DNA of 64,000 bases from Coenobita brevimanus. Lineage: Eukaryota > Arthropoda > Malacostraca > Decapoda > Coenobitidae. Below the pieces are notes generated by a model. It was not told the DNA's origin. It ran no database searches and was given only the letters and a program-made list of their open reading frames with translations. The stretch spans positions 53,127,998 through 53,191,997 of the forward strand of contig CM064671.1 in the NCBI GenBank assembly GCA_032717465.1. Direction: 5' to 3'. Of the stretch, positions 25,701-35,166 are shown one piece after another. Position numbers and translations under genes: made by a program. How positions within the stretch are numbered: the first letter of the stretch is position 1; each line of letters opens with the position of its first letter.

Positions 25701-27150
25701 AGATTCAAAAATCTGATTCGGGACCCCCTTTTAACCCGAGACGTCCCATCGACGTATGGGTACATTGCAACATTTTGCATTTGCCAGTCCCATCAACGTA
25801 CTGGTATGTTTTGCAATTGCAAGGTCCCTAATTTGCACAATTTTCAATATTCGCGCGTGATTTTTCGTACGTATACACGGGACACCTTCCTCTATTCCTC
25901 TACAAGATGCCAAGTAGGGACAATGCCTTACACAGCATAACCTCCTCCCCCCTGCATGCCATTGTCTTGGCAATTCACCTGTTACCAGTGACCTGGCCAA
26001 TAAAGACATTCAGGGCCAGAGTGATTCCCCAATCGATGACAATGTGGAGGACAAAGTTTACATAGCATTGGAGGAAGAAACAGTCAGAAATGATGATCAG
26101 GTAATGTGGCAAAAGAAGGTCAAGAATGGTGATGAGTTAGTGAGTGAAACAATGCTTATAATGACTATATTACTGTTTGAAAACCAATATACTCTCATAC
26201 TACATATATATTCGTACCAAATAAATAAAAAAAATACCGTTTAGGAGTGGTGTGGAATAGTTATCCTCCCATAGAACTCGTTCTCTTTGCAGCCAGCCTG
26301 ATAGAAAACCCTGTAAGGTAAGGAGGTACTCCTACCTGTATCGAGTATTTTAAACCTCAGGTGAGCGATTTCTCTATGAATTATCGATGTTTCTCACCAA
26401 AAGCGGAGGTTTTAGCCAAAAAAAAAAATTTCCAAAAATGGTCGGGACTGGGGGGTGTCGGAGGTGCGAAAGTGGTCGGGACGTGACGGGTTAAAGACGA
26501 TTGTCCATTTGAGAGACAAAAGGGTGATATGCACTCGCAAAGACAGGAGTGTCAAAATATCCCATCCCATGGCTGTAGGGTTCCAAATCCTCCATTTAGC
26601 CAAGCAGAAGGTTTATGAGTTCTACTACAATGTACTGAAGAATCATTAAGGTGAAAGGATAGAACTCACCTACCATGACACAGACAACTACATCTTTCTA
26701 CTGTAGGAGGTACATGACATTTTCGAAGAAATGAAGAAACTACTGCTATGTGACTGGATGGATTTTTCAAACTTCGACCCCACTCACCCTCTTTTCAATC
26801 AATCATGGAAAGGTCACCTGGGGTAGCTCAAGAATCAGGTGGGGAACAGTATTATAAAAGAGGCAATTTTTCTCAAACCCAAGAGTTACAGCCTGCTTCT
26901 GTGCAGTAAGCCTTCCTTTAAACACAGCAAAGGCCTCCCTCAACATCAAATTAAGACTGATGCACGAGAAATATCAGGAATCCCTGCAAGGTGGTGCAGA
27001 TACAGAGTACTGTAATAATTACAGCATCAGAAACATTAATGGACAGGTTTGCACAACGGCCATACAAAAGCAGAGCCTGTCTTCGCTTGATGACAAGCGT
27101 TATTATATTAATCCTTTGCACTCACTGGCATATGGTCACCCCAATATACC
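22729..27150 (+). pseudogene. Polinton-type protein-primed DNA polymerase B, broken
   Basis: The replicative polymerase of a Polinton/Maverick (adintovirus-like) element, in pieces. The N-terminal frame 22729-23298 starts with a Pro-rich stretch and ends near YLEGSGW. Middle parts lie in 23300-24069. The exonuclease-side region 24078-24767 has a Cys/His block (CELC...HAHHNYR...CHQCNLAC) and ITYAHNMSYDWSLHL. Then come DPVHYVSLPACFF (24891-24930), the motif A region YLDHNALYL (25108-25134), motif B KKASNAIFGKPLEN (25615-25660), motif C YHDTDN (26671-26688) and FLKPKSYSLLLC (about 26870-26905). Taking out a 756-bp piggyBac-like insertion leaves about 3.7 kb, the usual length for the family. Several frameshifts and stops (for example TAA at 26647, TAG at 26704) show it is dead. 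It is followed by packaging ATPase and integrase on the same strand. Confidence 0.85.
25735..26490. mobile_element. piggyBac-like TTAA element, family A, copy 1 (in polB)
   Basis: A 756-bp insertion flanked by TTAA at 25731-25734 and 26491-26494. The ends are CCCGAGACGTCCC and, inverted, CCCGTCACGTCCCG. The polB reading breaks exactly at the left TTAA and resumes after the right one. A second copy in inverted orientation lies at 46047-46806. Both copies share an acidic 50-60-codon stretch (VEDKVYIALEEETVRNDDQ here, 26045-26101) that could be the remnant of a transposase N-terminus. Confidence 0.85.
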
Positions 27151-27539
27151 CCCCAGCACCCCCGACCCACCACCACCACCACCACAACTCCCAGCACTTT
27201 CCTGCAGAGGGGAAACACTGTGGAATGAGAGAGTGCAATGATACAGATAGTTACCATGCAGGCCATCACCACCAGGTGACATGTGGAGATGTAGGAGGAC
27301 TACTGGGCCTTGGGATAGGTGACTGCCCCCAAGAAATAGGCCCTGAGCCTTTGCCCAGAGTTGGACACGTAAAAAAAAAACACAAAAAAAAAACACCACC
27401 ATCACCACCACTGTCAGGTGGGGGGAGGAGATAGTACATAATATCCTCTTCCCCTCTCAAAAGTGAGGCAGTCAGTTGATCAAAGTTAAGGCAGGCGGAG
27501 GTGGCAGGCAGGCAGGCAGGTAGGTAGACAGACGGGTGA
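27151..27539. other. Spacer between polB and packaging ATPase remains
   Basis: Low-complexity Pro/His-coding and A-rich stretches with no domain recognised. Confidence 0.4.
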
Positions 27540-27968
27540 TTAGTATGGAGTATGCGCGTTGTGTATCCGCAGAGCATCTCGATATTTTCAGAACACCCAC
27601 AAGACTATTCATGGCAGGGTAAAGCAACAGTGGTAAATCTGAATTTATCTCAAAACTTATTACCAAATACGAGAGTAAATTTTATAAAATCATTATTTCA
27701 GGAGTTGGTAACCACCCTTTGCAGTCTAATCCCAAAATATACCCTCAACTCAAACTGCACGAAGGTATAATTAATATTTTTGAGTAGGTTGGTGGATTGG
27801 AAGATGAAAGGGGGATTCTTTATGTCCTCGATGATTTATTCTTTGATGCTTTGGAAGATAAGACTGTCTTGAAATATTACACAAGGGGAAGACACGACAA
27901 TATCAGTGTTTTCATCATAACCCAGAATCTTTTTGCACATGGAAGTACTCCGGGGATATAAGTTTTAA

Positions 27969-30048
27969 CCCCTTAATCGCGGGACATCACTTTTGTGACA
28001 CTTGGGAGCAAGAGATCATACTGCGGGGCATCACTTTTGTGATTCTGTGTTATTTTGAATTCACCCGGGCTTTCAAGTGGTGGCTTGGATCATCTATCAG
28101 TACTGCCAATGTCCAACACTAGTCAGCACTCCTAATCTCATCTGTACTCCCATCCATTGTTGACAATTTAGCCATTTCTCCCCGTTCTTGACTCCCCTCC
28201 CTACCCTCCCTCCATTACCCTATCCTCTCGCCTGCCCGACTGTGCTACGCCAAGTAAATCTTCCCTGGAATTTTTCACTGATTTCATCCATTGAAGTAAG
28301 CCCTATGCCCTATTCTTATACCAAATAATATATACAAGAAAGAAATAAGGTAAGTGAGAGTGCCATACACCTAGAATTGGCTAATTATCACCTGACAACA
28401 CCTCACGTGCACTTGTTCGCTAATTTTCGCTGTGTATTTCCCCTTGAAATATGCTGTATAATCTATTTTTGTAATAAAAATATATATAAGAAAGGAAGAG
28501 AAAAGCCTAAGTGATTTTTACATTCACCTGGAACTACCTAATTATTGCAGGCCACCACACTGTATTCTATACTAAGTATATCTTCCCTGGAATTTTCCAC
28601 TGATTTCATCCATTGAAATAAGCCCTATGCCCTATTCTTATACCAAATAATATATACAAAAAAGAAATAAGGTAAGTGATAGTGCCATACACCTGGAATT
28701 GGCTAATTATCACCTGACAACACCTCACATGCACTCGTTCGCTAATTTTCGCTGTTTATTTCCCCTTGAAATATGCCGTATAATCTATTTTCATAATAAA
28801 TATACATATAAGGAGGGAAGGGAGAAGCCTAAGTGATAATTACATTCACCTGGAACTACCTGATTTATAATGTATTGTCTAGATTTCTTGCCAATCATTT
28901 CACTGCTATATATTAGCAGCTGTCAAGAGGCTGACGTTGGCAGTAATGATTTCCCTAGGTAGGCCACCCCGGCCCACCCCTATCAGTTCACTGTCATCTT
29001 CCAATGTGAAGGTACGTCTGTTTGCTCCTGCTAACTTCAGCCACTTTTCACCCCCATGCAAAGGGCCCTGTGACCTTTTCCCCCTACTAAACCTCGTGTG
29101 GAAAGAGGTAAAGGGCTGACAATTGATATAAGAGTGACTACGATCTTTCTATTGAGTAAAACAGTGCAAGTGGAATTGTAAATAATGTGTAAACAGCAAG
29201 TGAAAGTAATGAATGTAAATATACGTGAACAGTGGAAAATAGTTTTATAAGTTACTTCAAGTGACAGTGCATAACACAGTGTAAATAAAATAGAAATGTA
29301 AATAACGTAAATAAAATAGAGAACATAAATAGAAATGTAAATGAGTAGTATTATAAGAATACGAATATATACCCTAGGAGTAATGAAAGTGAAAGTTTCA
29401 CTCTAGCATGTATGAATACTATGAGTTATGAGAGTGAAGGTGAAAGTGACATTCACTCTCAATGCTAGTATACAGGACGAGAAAGTGAATGCTACGTATT
29501 TTACTGAAAGAAATTGAATCCCTACAGTGACAATAAACTACTATTACTGAAGGAAACTTATGGATAAAGACTGTAGATATATATAAGTGTTATATAGTAA
29601 CAGAAATATAAACTGTGAATGTTTTTATGAATAATAGACAACACTAGCGGCGAACGATCGGAAGTGGGATGGTCATACGCCCACGTAATTTTCATTGCTT
29701 TCACAGTGTTTTTTTGGGGGAGTATGGATTCCAAACTATTTGAGAATCATAGATTAGTGTTTCTAGTGATAATATCAGGCTGTGGTAATCATATTACGAG
29801 TTGTCGGGAAGTGTAAAGTGGAGACTTCGTTACCCAACTTCAGAGGTCTCCACAAGTCCTACGGTACTCGACGAAGGCTCAAAAAACACCCAAGGAGAAA
29901 GCTGAAGGTATGTGCCATAAGTATATATGATTTTAATATTCTAGGACTAATAACTGATTTTTGGCAAATATTTTTAGAGAGTCTGTCGGAGCGCGAATAT
30001 GCCCGCGGGAGCCGCAAGTCAAAGCAAAACAAGCCCGCGGTGTAAGGG
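27969..30048. mobile_element. TTAA element, family B, copy 1 (in packaging ATPase)
   Basis: A 2080-bp insertion flanked by TTAA (27965-27968 and 30049-30052). The ends are CCCCTTAATCGCGGG and, inverted, CCCTTACACCGCGGG. A second copy lies at 48760-50542. This copy is longer because an approximately 325-bp internal segment is tandemly duplicated (about 28240-28560 and 28565-28890). An 87-codon frame near its right end (29782-30045) is conserved in copy 2 (50276-50539) but has no known motif. No transposase was recognised, so it is probably nonautonomous. Confidence 0.85.
28240..28890. repeat. Tandem duplication (~325 bp x2) inside family B element
   Basis: The two halves share long identical stretches such as CATTGAA(G/A)TAAGCCCTATG and ACCTGACAACACCTCAC. 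The other copy of the element (48760-50542) has this segment once. Confidence 0.8.
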
Positions 30049-30543
30049 TTAATTCGAGTCACATTGTTCTTCACAAGATGCGTTGTTTGAACCAAATTGA
30101 AAGTTTAGGGAGACAGCTGTTTGGGAAGGCGGGCTTCAGGCAGATGGTGGACATTTATAAGAAAGCAACTAAGGAGAGGTATGGGTATTTGCTTGTAGAC
30201 GTTGTCCCCAGCACACCCTATTATTTAACCTTCAGATCCCAAGTTGTTGGACTGGATCCTGAAGTTGTTTACCAACGGAAACATTAAATGCGATCCTAAA
30301 AGGACTATACAAAGATGCCAATGAACCCTCAGTGTATGGGGGTGTGCAGAAATTATCCTGAGATGCTAAATGCTTGAACCCGAGCATCACAATGAATACG
30401 GTAAAAAATTTCTTAGAGGGAAACAGAGTCTATACCCTCCATTACTTAACCAAGAAAAAGTTTCATCTCAGAATACTGGCCCCTAAACCTAAAGTTATCC
30501 TAACATGTGATTTGTGCGACATGAGTTGGTTAGCAAAGTTTAA

Positions 30544-31527
30544 CCCTTTCGCACGTGGATAAGTTAATAAGTTTTGTGGGACATGATGTGCCTGCTATTC
30601 TCCTTCCCCCCCCCCGTGCCCACCGTGCGTTCCAACTATGTGTATTCTCAGCTTATTTTCACCACCCAAACATATTTATTTTGCCACAAAACCCACATAT
30701 TCCTATTCGTCAATGTTTGTTCTATATATGATAAGAAAAAAAAAACACACACAAAAAAACACGCTATACGAACATTAGGGCTGTGTTAATAAACATTCAA
30801 GAGCATACATTTCACTTCCCAACATCATAAGTCGAATGTTTACTACTCAATCTCTACATGTTATACAGTACTATCATTGGAAAGAGAACTTCATTAGCTT
30901 TCGAATAACGGAAGTCCCAGTTTGATACGAGGTATGGTGTTTGAGTAATAAGCAAAAAAGTAAAACCCATTTCTGACAGACATCAGACTTTTTTATTCGG
31001 GGAGCTCTAGTGAAAAACTTTTCATGCCGTCATGTTCTTATTTTATCATCCTATGCAGAATTTAATTGGCTTTCATTTGAGCCCACAACGGTGATCCTAG
31101 GCCTTAGAATTTTCGAGAAAAATGCAAAAAACTATGGTGCACCCATGCCGTGTTGTGACTGTAGGGCAGTTTCCTGCCTTCATCTAAGCTACTGCACATA
31201 TTTCACCAATTCGTTGTACACTAGATATGCACACTATATTCACATGATTCACTGTCACTATTATTATAGCTGAATACCTTCCCCACTCACAGCTCATTTG
31301 GTACTGAATAACCTGTCCAAGCTCTTGCTGGTATCAGGACCCACAGTTGCTAACTCATTACTTTTGACAAGGAGCAGGGAAGCTATGACGCCTCCAAAAA
31401 TGATGCCGATTGGCCAAAAACTTTTCCTCTGATGAAAGTTTTTATGCTTTAATGACACCAAAAGCTTCAACGAGCATAATTGCAGCCACACCTATATGAC
31501 AACAAATGCATCATCGTGTACAAAGGG
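30544..31527. mobile_element. TTAA element, family C (in integrase)
   Basis: A 984-bp insertion flanked by TTTAA on both sides (30539-30543, 31528-31532). The ends are CCCTTTCGCACG and, inverted, CCCTTTGTACACG. The integrase reading breaks and resumes at these points. Its interior is AT-rich and no transposase was recognised; no second copy in the window. Confidence 0.75.
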
Positions 31528-31725
31528 TTTAATAAATATGCTCAATATCTGTTAATCTGCATCAACGCATTTTGCCGGTTTGTTACAGTTGTGCCCTTAA
31601 AGAATAAATCTAGTCATTCAGTCACCAGAGCCTTTAAACAGGTTCTGGGGAGCAGGGATTCTAAAGGAGTCAGTCACCTTTTTGTGATAGAGGCACCGAA
31701 TTAACCAATGCACACCTGCAGAAGT

Positions 31726-31936
31726 GATTCCCGGAAAGAAAGTATCAGGAAAAAAAGTAACAGTAAAAAACGTAAGGGAAAGAGCTAATCTAACCTAACC
31801 TAATCTAACCTAACCTAACCTGACCTAATCTAACCTAACCTAACCTAACCTGACCTAATCTAACCTGACCTAACCTAGGAAAAGTTGTTACTTTTTGACT
31901 GTTACTTTTTTTCCTGATACTTTCTTTCCGATTCCC
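31726..31936. mobile_element. Foldback element with telomere-like (CCTAA)n core
   Basis: Flanked by an 8-bp direct repeat GCAGAAGT (31718-31725 and 31937-31944). The arms GGAAAGAAAGTATCAGG... are nearly perfect inverted repeats of about 30-40 bp. Both ends also carry GATTCCC in direct orientation. The centre (about 31788-31878) is an array of TAACC/CCTAA units, the arthropod telomere repeat on the complementary strand. It interrupts the integrase relic. An 8-bp target duplication would fit hAT-type or similar transposition. Confidence 0.8.
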
Positions 31937-32656
31937 GCAGAAGTACCTAGCACATAAGGGCATTCGGGACTATAGCACATCAACTCTAGAGATATAGAGC
32001 TCATTGGCTGAGGGCTTCATACGAACTCTGAATGGTAAAATACATTGATATTTAACAGCGAATAACACACGAATGTATATCACCACCCTAAATGAGTTGG
32101 AGGAAGGGTATAATAATACCCTCCATAAGGGACTAACATCCGGTTAGACACCTAAGCAAATGCATTCGACGAAAGATGCTCTTTCATTCAGGCACCAGTT
32201 CAGGAAAATGTTTAAATCCCCAAGGTCTGGTGCTCCCCCCACCATTTTCATGCTAACCCCAGGACGTGCTGTGCGAATTGCGGGAACTGACCACTCGTCC
32301 AAATTTAAAAGGGGGTATCACATCCAAAACACCGAAGAGATATTCGTTATAGATAAAGTTGTGCGTCGGGAAGATTTACACACGTACCAGTTGAAAGATT
32401 TAAAGAATGGACCCATACGGGGGATAATTTACAGGGAAGAATTAGTACACGTATCTATATCAGAGACATTCCCGGTGAGGGTCATCCATTCGCACTCTCG
32501 GAGAGGAAACAAAGGATATTTGGTCAGGTGGGTCTGGTATCCCAAATCCGAAAATTCGTGGATTGTAGCCAAAGATCTTCAAATTATGTAACATGCCCCC
32601 TCTCCCCTCCTTAAGAGACTATAGTGTTCCTTCAGTGCCTGAAACCCCAGCTAAGA

Positions 32657-32916
32657 ATGAAACTCATAGCCTCTCTCTCCAAACTCCTTATAGATACCAT
32701 TCCTGAGCTGTTCAGCAACTTTCTGAGAGTAAATCCCATCTGAGATCCGCTGTTTGTGAAAAAAGTCAAGTAATTCTGAAAGGAGCTCAAGGTAGTAGCT
32801 TGTAAAAGAATGGGGATTAAATCCAAGAAACACATCCTTTCGAAACCAAAGGGAGGAGCAATTTTGAGCGTGCTATTGCCCCTGGCTGCTTCTCTCATCA
32901 GTGGGTTAGTAACGCA
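32657..32916 (+). pseudogene. Polinton core-like small protein, with stops
   Basis: From ATG 32657 the frame encodes SLSKLLIDTIPELFSNFLR, then after three in-frame stops KRMGIKSKKHILSKPKGG and ILSVLLPLAASLISGLV, ending at 32916. A short helical region, a Lys-rich part and a Gly-Gly plus hydrophobic C-terminus match a small uncharacterised protein commonly encoded between integrase and capsid genes in Polintons. A second short frame (32917-32985) starting MLKEYLLIPRPHAR follows directly, as another conserved small Polinton protein does. No function is claimed. An overlapping minus-strand frame (32651-32833) was considered and not preferred. Confidence 0.5.
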
Positions 32917-32985
32917 ATGTTAAAAGAATATCTTTTGATCCCAAGGCCCCATGCCAGAATTTTCTTATCCATGCAGAAAAAGTAA

Positions 32986-33431
32986 AAAAAAAAAAAAAAA
33001 AAAAAACAGTAAAGGTTGGGAAACCCCCCCTCCAGCACTTACTCCACCTGTACACTCCCCCAAGTCATCGGGATTAAACCGATTCTCTTCTCTCTATGTT
33101 TGAAAATACACTGGTGGTGGAATGGGACACCTCAAGGATTTCAATTTTGCCAGTGACTGGAAAATATCCTTGAAATAATATCTGTGCTGGGTATGCCCAA
33201 AGCCTCCCATCGCGCCCTCGGCTTGGATATCCCGTGCCTTAAGAAGTTACTAGATACCGCCAACATTCCCCCAAAGTTTTTGAAAATGCAATCTGAAAGG
33301 AAAAGCTGAGTATTAAGCAGCATTTGGGTGACTTACTGTTAACCACCCACCCCACGCCCCTCCCCGGGTCCCCACCCACCCCTAACCCTGCCCCCCGAAT
33401 GCACTGGGGATAAAAGTCCCCACAGAACCTC
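32986..33431. other. Spacer with possible coding remnant
   Basis: A poly(A) run (about 32987-33006) and C-rich stretches. On the plus strand, 33170-33309 reads IISVLGMPKASHRALGLDI then CLKKLLDTANIPPKFLK before a TGA. This may be the tail of the small protein starting at 32917, interrupted by the A-rich sequence. Confidence 0.35.
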
Positions 33432-33470
33432 TTGGCCGCATCATACCTCACCTGTCCTCACCTCACCATG

Positions 33471-34044
33471 AACACTCACCCTCTCAAGCTAAGAGACCCC
33501 GCTCACCTGGCAGACGAAGATTACAGGAAGAAGACTTGCTGTCTCATGGTGGGGATAGATTCTACTGCCTGCAATGCCTTCGGCTATGTGAAGGAGCCGC
33601 AGAAAAAATACCCCCAGCTCAATTTCTTCAAAAGCCGGCAGCATCTGTACAACTTAAACCATTGTACCATAGAAAGCTGCATCAAGCCGGGGAGTCTTTT
33701 CCTTGTCAAAAACATCGGTGAGGATCCTTGGTTTGCTGGAATTGTGGTGCAGTATGCTACTGGATGCCCCACAGAAGACAATGAAATGTCCAAGTATTAC
33801 AATCACCACTCGAGACCGATGCAGATTCTGTCCTGGGACTGAAAAGCAATACTCGAGAGGATTGCCAACAGTATTGTGCCAAGGGCCTGGGGTGACTGAC
33901 TGGTTTTCTGAAGTCCAGGAAAAATGATCTGCGAACAGTGATGTTCTCCATGAATAGCGGTATTTGTGTGAAGAAAACACTGCAGGAAGCAAAAGTTTGC
34001 CAAACACTATCATCCGCTGATTCGCAGAGTTGCTGAAGATGTGC
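33471..34044 (+). pseudogene. Possible macro-domain-like protein of the Polinton-like element
   Basis: The frame from ATG 33471 to stop 33840 encodes about 123 residues: CCLMVGIDSTACNAFGYVKE, QKKYPQLNFFKSRQHLYNL, IKPGSLFLVKNIGEDPWFAG and IVVQYATGCPTEDNEMSKYY. A different frame then has LPTVLCQGPGVTDWFSEVQE. The arrangement (strand with VGIDST, a KYPQ helix, a GSLFLV strand, a late Gly-x-x-x-DW block) is reminiscent of macro (ADP-ribose-binding) domains, but the match is by eye and weak. It sits between the integrase and the penton-like gene on the same strand. A frameshift and stop follow 33840. It could instead be an unknown Polinton gene. Confidence 0.4.
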
Positions 34045-34183
34045 ACCGGGATGAAATAGAAGTGGTGTTAACTTCCCCCTCGGAAAACTTACTCCAGGAT
34101 ATGCGTCTGTATGCGCAATATCTCAGAGTCATGAAGGAAACCACTGTCGGGGACACAGAAAGTGATGAAGATGAACTGCACTA
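33990..34183 (+). CDS. Unknown Polinton-associated reading frame
   Basis: An open stretch reading AKHYHPLIRRVAEDVHRDE, LTSPSENLLQDMRLYAQYL and GDTESDEDELH before a TAG at 34182. Helical, with an acidic C-terminus. It may be the downstream part of the preceding gene after a frameshift. No family recognised. Confidence 0.4.
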
Positions 34184-34186
34184 GCC

Positions 34187-34396
34187 ATGGAGAAGACATT
34201 CGACAAACCCATGGAATTTGCTGAGCCTAGCCAGAGAATGGACAAGGAGTTGGATATTGAAGGTGCAAAAGAAATGGAGCAGGTGGAGGAGGAGGAGGAG
34301 GAGGACAGTAAGAAACGAAAGCTGGAGTGCAGTAATGATGATTCCTTTTCCCAAGAATGGAAAAAGAAGAAGAAGAACATATGTAGTGAGCATTAA
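34187..34396 (+). CDS. Small acidic/basic protein of the Polinton-like element
   Basis: A 69-codon frame starting four bases after the preceding stop. It is rich in Glu (EQVEEEEEEDSKKRK) and ends in a Lys cluster (WKKKKKN). It is compact, in tandem with its neighbours and on the same strand, and so probably belongs to the element. No domain recognised. An artefact of A/G-rich sequence is possible. Confidence 0.35.
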   Translation: MEKTFDKPMEFAEPSQRMDKELDIEGAKEMEQVEEEEEEDSKKRKLECSNDDSFSQEWKKKKKNICSEH

Positions 34397-34644
34397 CTCA
34401 CTGTACCCATCCTCCCCCCGAAAAAAAAAAAAAAAAATGGAGCAGTATAAATTTATACCCCTCTGTGTTTTGGTCTGGAGTTATTCTAAGGTGTGATGCA
34501 CAATGAAGAGGTCTGATACTTATGTGTTTCTGAGAAGCTATGGTGACTGGGACATTCCCTCATAACCAAAACCACTCATTTGAAAATAGACTATTCCCCT
34601 TTCTTCATTTCGATCTTACTAGAGAACACGAAGTTGGGTTAATA

Positions 34645-34792
34645 AACTCCTAGCAAACAACCCAGTAGTAATTGAAATTAAAACCGTTTGAATTAATAGT
34701 ACAAGACCTGTCGACAAAGGATGACTCAAACGCATAAAAATCAAAGAAAACAAAATAATAAAAGGAAGACCATACATTATCACTCCAATCTC
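34645..34792 (-). pseudogene. ND6: ND6 5' fragment (NUMT)
   Basis: NADH dehydrogenase subunit 6, start of the gene only. Minus-strand frame from an ATT start near 34792: MYGLPFIILFSLIFMRLSHP, then STGLVLLIQTVLIS. The HPLSxGLxLLxQT pattern is diagnostic. It breaks off near 34645, the left edge of the mitochondrial insertion. It directly follows tRNA-Thr, with no tRNA-Pro between them. Confidence 0.85.
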
Positions 34793-34797
34793 TTGGT

Positions 34798-34861
34798 GTT
34801 TCAAGAAAAAAATTTCATTACTGGTTTACAAGACCAGAGTTTTTATTTAAACTATTAAAAC
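34798..34861 (-). tRNA. trnT: Mitochondrial tRNA-Thr (UGU), nuclear copy
   Basis: A 64-nt cloverleaf. The acceptor GTTTTAA pairs with TTGAAAC, and the anticodon arm CTGGT-CTTGTAA-ACCAG has anticodon TGT. It lies two bases from ND4L on the opposite strand, the standard arthropod position. Confidence 0.9.
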
Positions 34862-34863
34862 TA

Positions 34864-35166
34864 ATGTTAACTTTAAATAACTTGTTCTTATTTATTGCAT
34901 TCACTATAATTTTCAGAGGACTATGAGCTTTCGGTTCAAACCGAAAACATTTATTAAACACCCTCTTAAGATTAGAATTCATTATACTCGGAATCTTTTT
35001 CTTAATATATAATTGCCTTTCCTCAGTCGGAAACGAATTATTTTTCTCTCTCTTTTTCCTAGTCCTAGCTGCCTGAGAAGGCGCTCTGGGTCTAGCTCTC
35101 CTGGTCTCCATTGTTCGCTCCCACGGAAACGATTACTTCAGAGCCTTTAATAGATTAGAATGCTAA
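34864..35166 (+). pseudogene. ND4L: ND4L (NUMT, apparently intact)
   Basis: NADH dehydrogenase subunit 4L, 100 codons from ATG 34864 to TAA 35164-35166 in mitochondrial code. Diagnostic blocks are FLVLAAWEGALGLALLVSIV and SHGNDYFRAFNSLEC (AGA read as Ser, TGA as Trp). It overlaps ND4 by 7 bp in ATGCTAA, the arrangement typical of animal mitochondria. No disabling change was seen, but it cannot be expressed from nuclear DNA because of the different code. Confidence 0.93.

Larger units (their letters stand above)
27540..30287 (+). pseudogene. Polinton-type genome-packaging ATPase, broken
   Basis: A FtsK/HerA/A32-type packaging ATPase. The first part (27580-27960) reads RLFMAG, then an in-frame TAA (27620-27622) inside the P-loop, then SNSGKS (27623-27640). 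Walker B is ILYVLDDLFFD near 27813-27845, followed by RGRHDNISVFIITQNLF. At TTAA 27965 the gene is cut by a 2.08-kb insertion and resumes at 30053 with HIVLHKMRCLNQIESLGRQ and RYGYLLVDVVPSTP, ending at 30287. The order polB-ATPase-integrase supports a Polinton/adintovirus-like source. At least one stop and one frame change accompany the insertion, so it is not functional. Confidence 0.85.
30293..32591 (+). pseudogene. Polinton-type integrase with C-terminal chromodomain, broken
   Basis: A retroviral-type DDE integrase as carried by Polintons. The first part (30374-30543) reads VKNFLEGNRVYTLHYLTKK, with the first catalytic Asp in CDLCDMSWL. After a 984-bp TTAA insertion it resumes at 31528 with KYAQYLLICINAF and VVPLKNKSSHSVTRAF. 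The second Asp is in CDRGTEL (31683-31703), reached after a frame change. A 211-bp foldback element interrupts at 31726. Beyond it are an in-frame TAG, the Glu in AEGFIRTLN (Glu codon 32011-32013), and an open frame 32160-32591. That frame has a C-terminal module (RAVRIAG, EEIFVIDKV) and a chromodomain (KGYLVRWVWYPKSENSW). Two insertions, a frameshift and stops make it a relic. Confidence 0.85.

Noticed and set aside
31788..31878. CCTAA repeats as a chromosome end
   Set aside because: They are short and impure and lie inside inverted arms with a target duplication, so they are internal.
32632..32898. Minus-strand frame of 88 codons, possible protease
   Set aside because: No His-Trp or Cys-Gly protease motifs. 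The plus strand gives a better match to a known small Polinton protein despite its stops.
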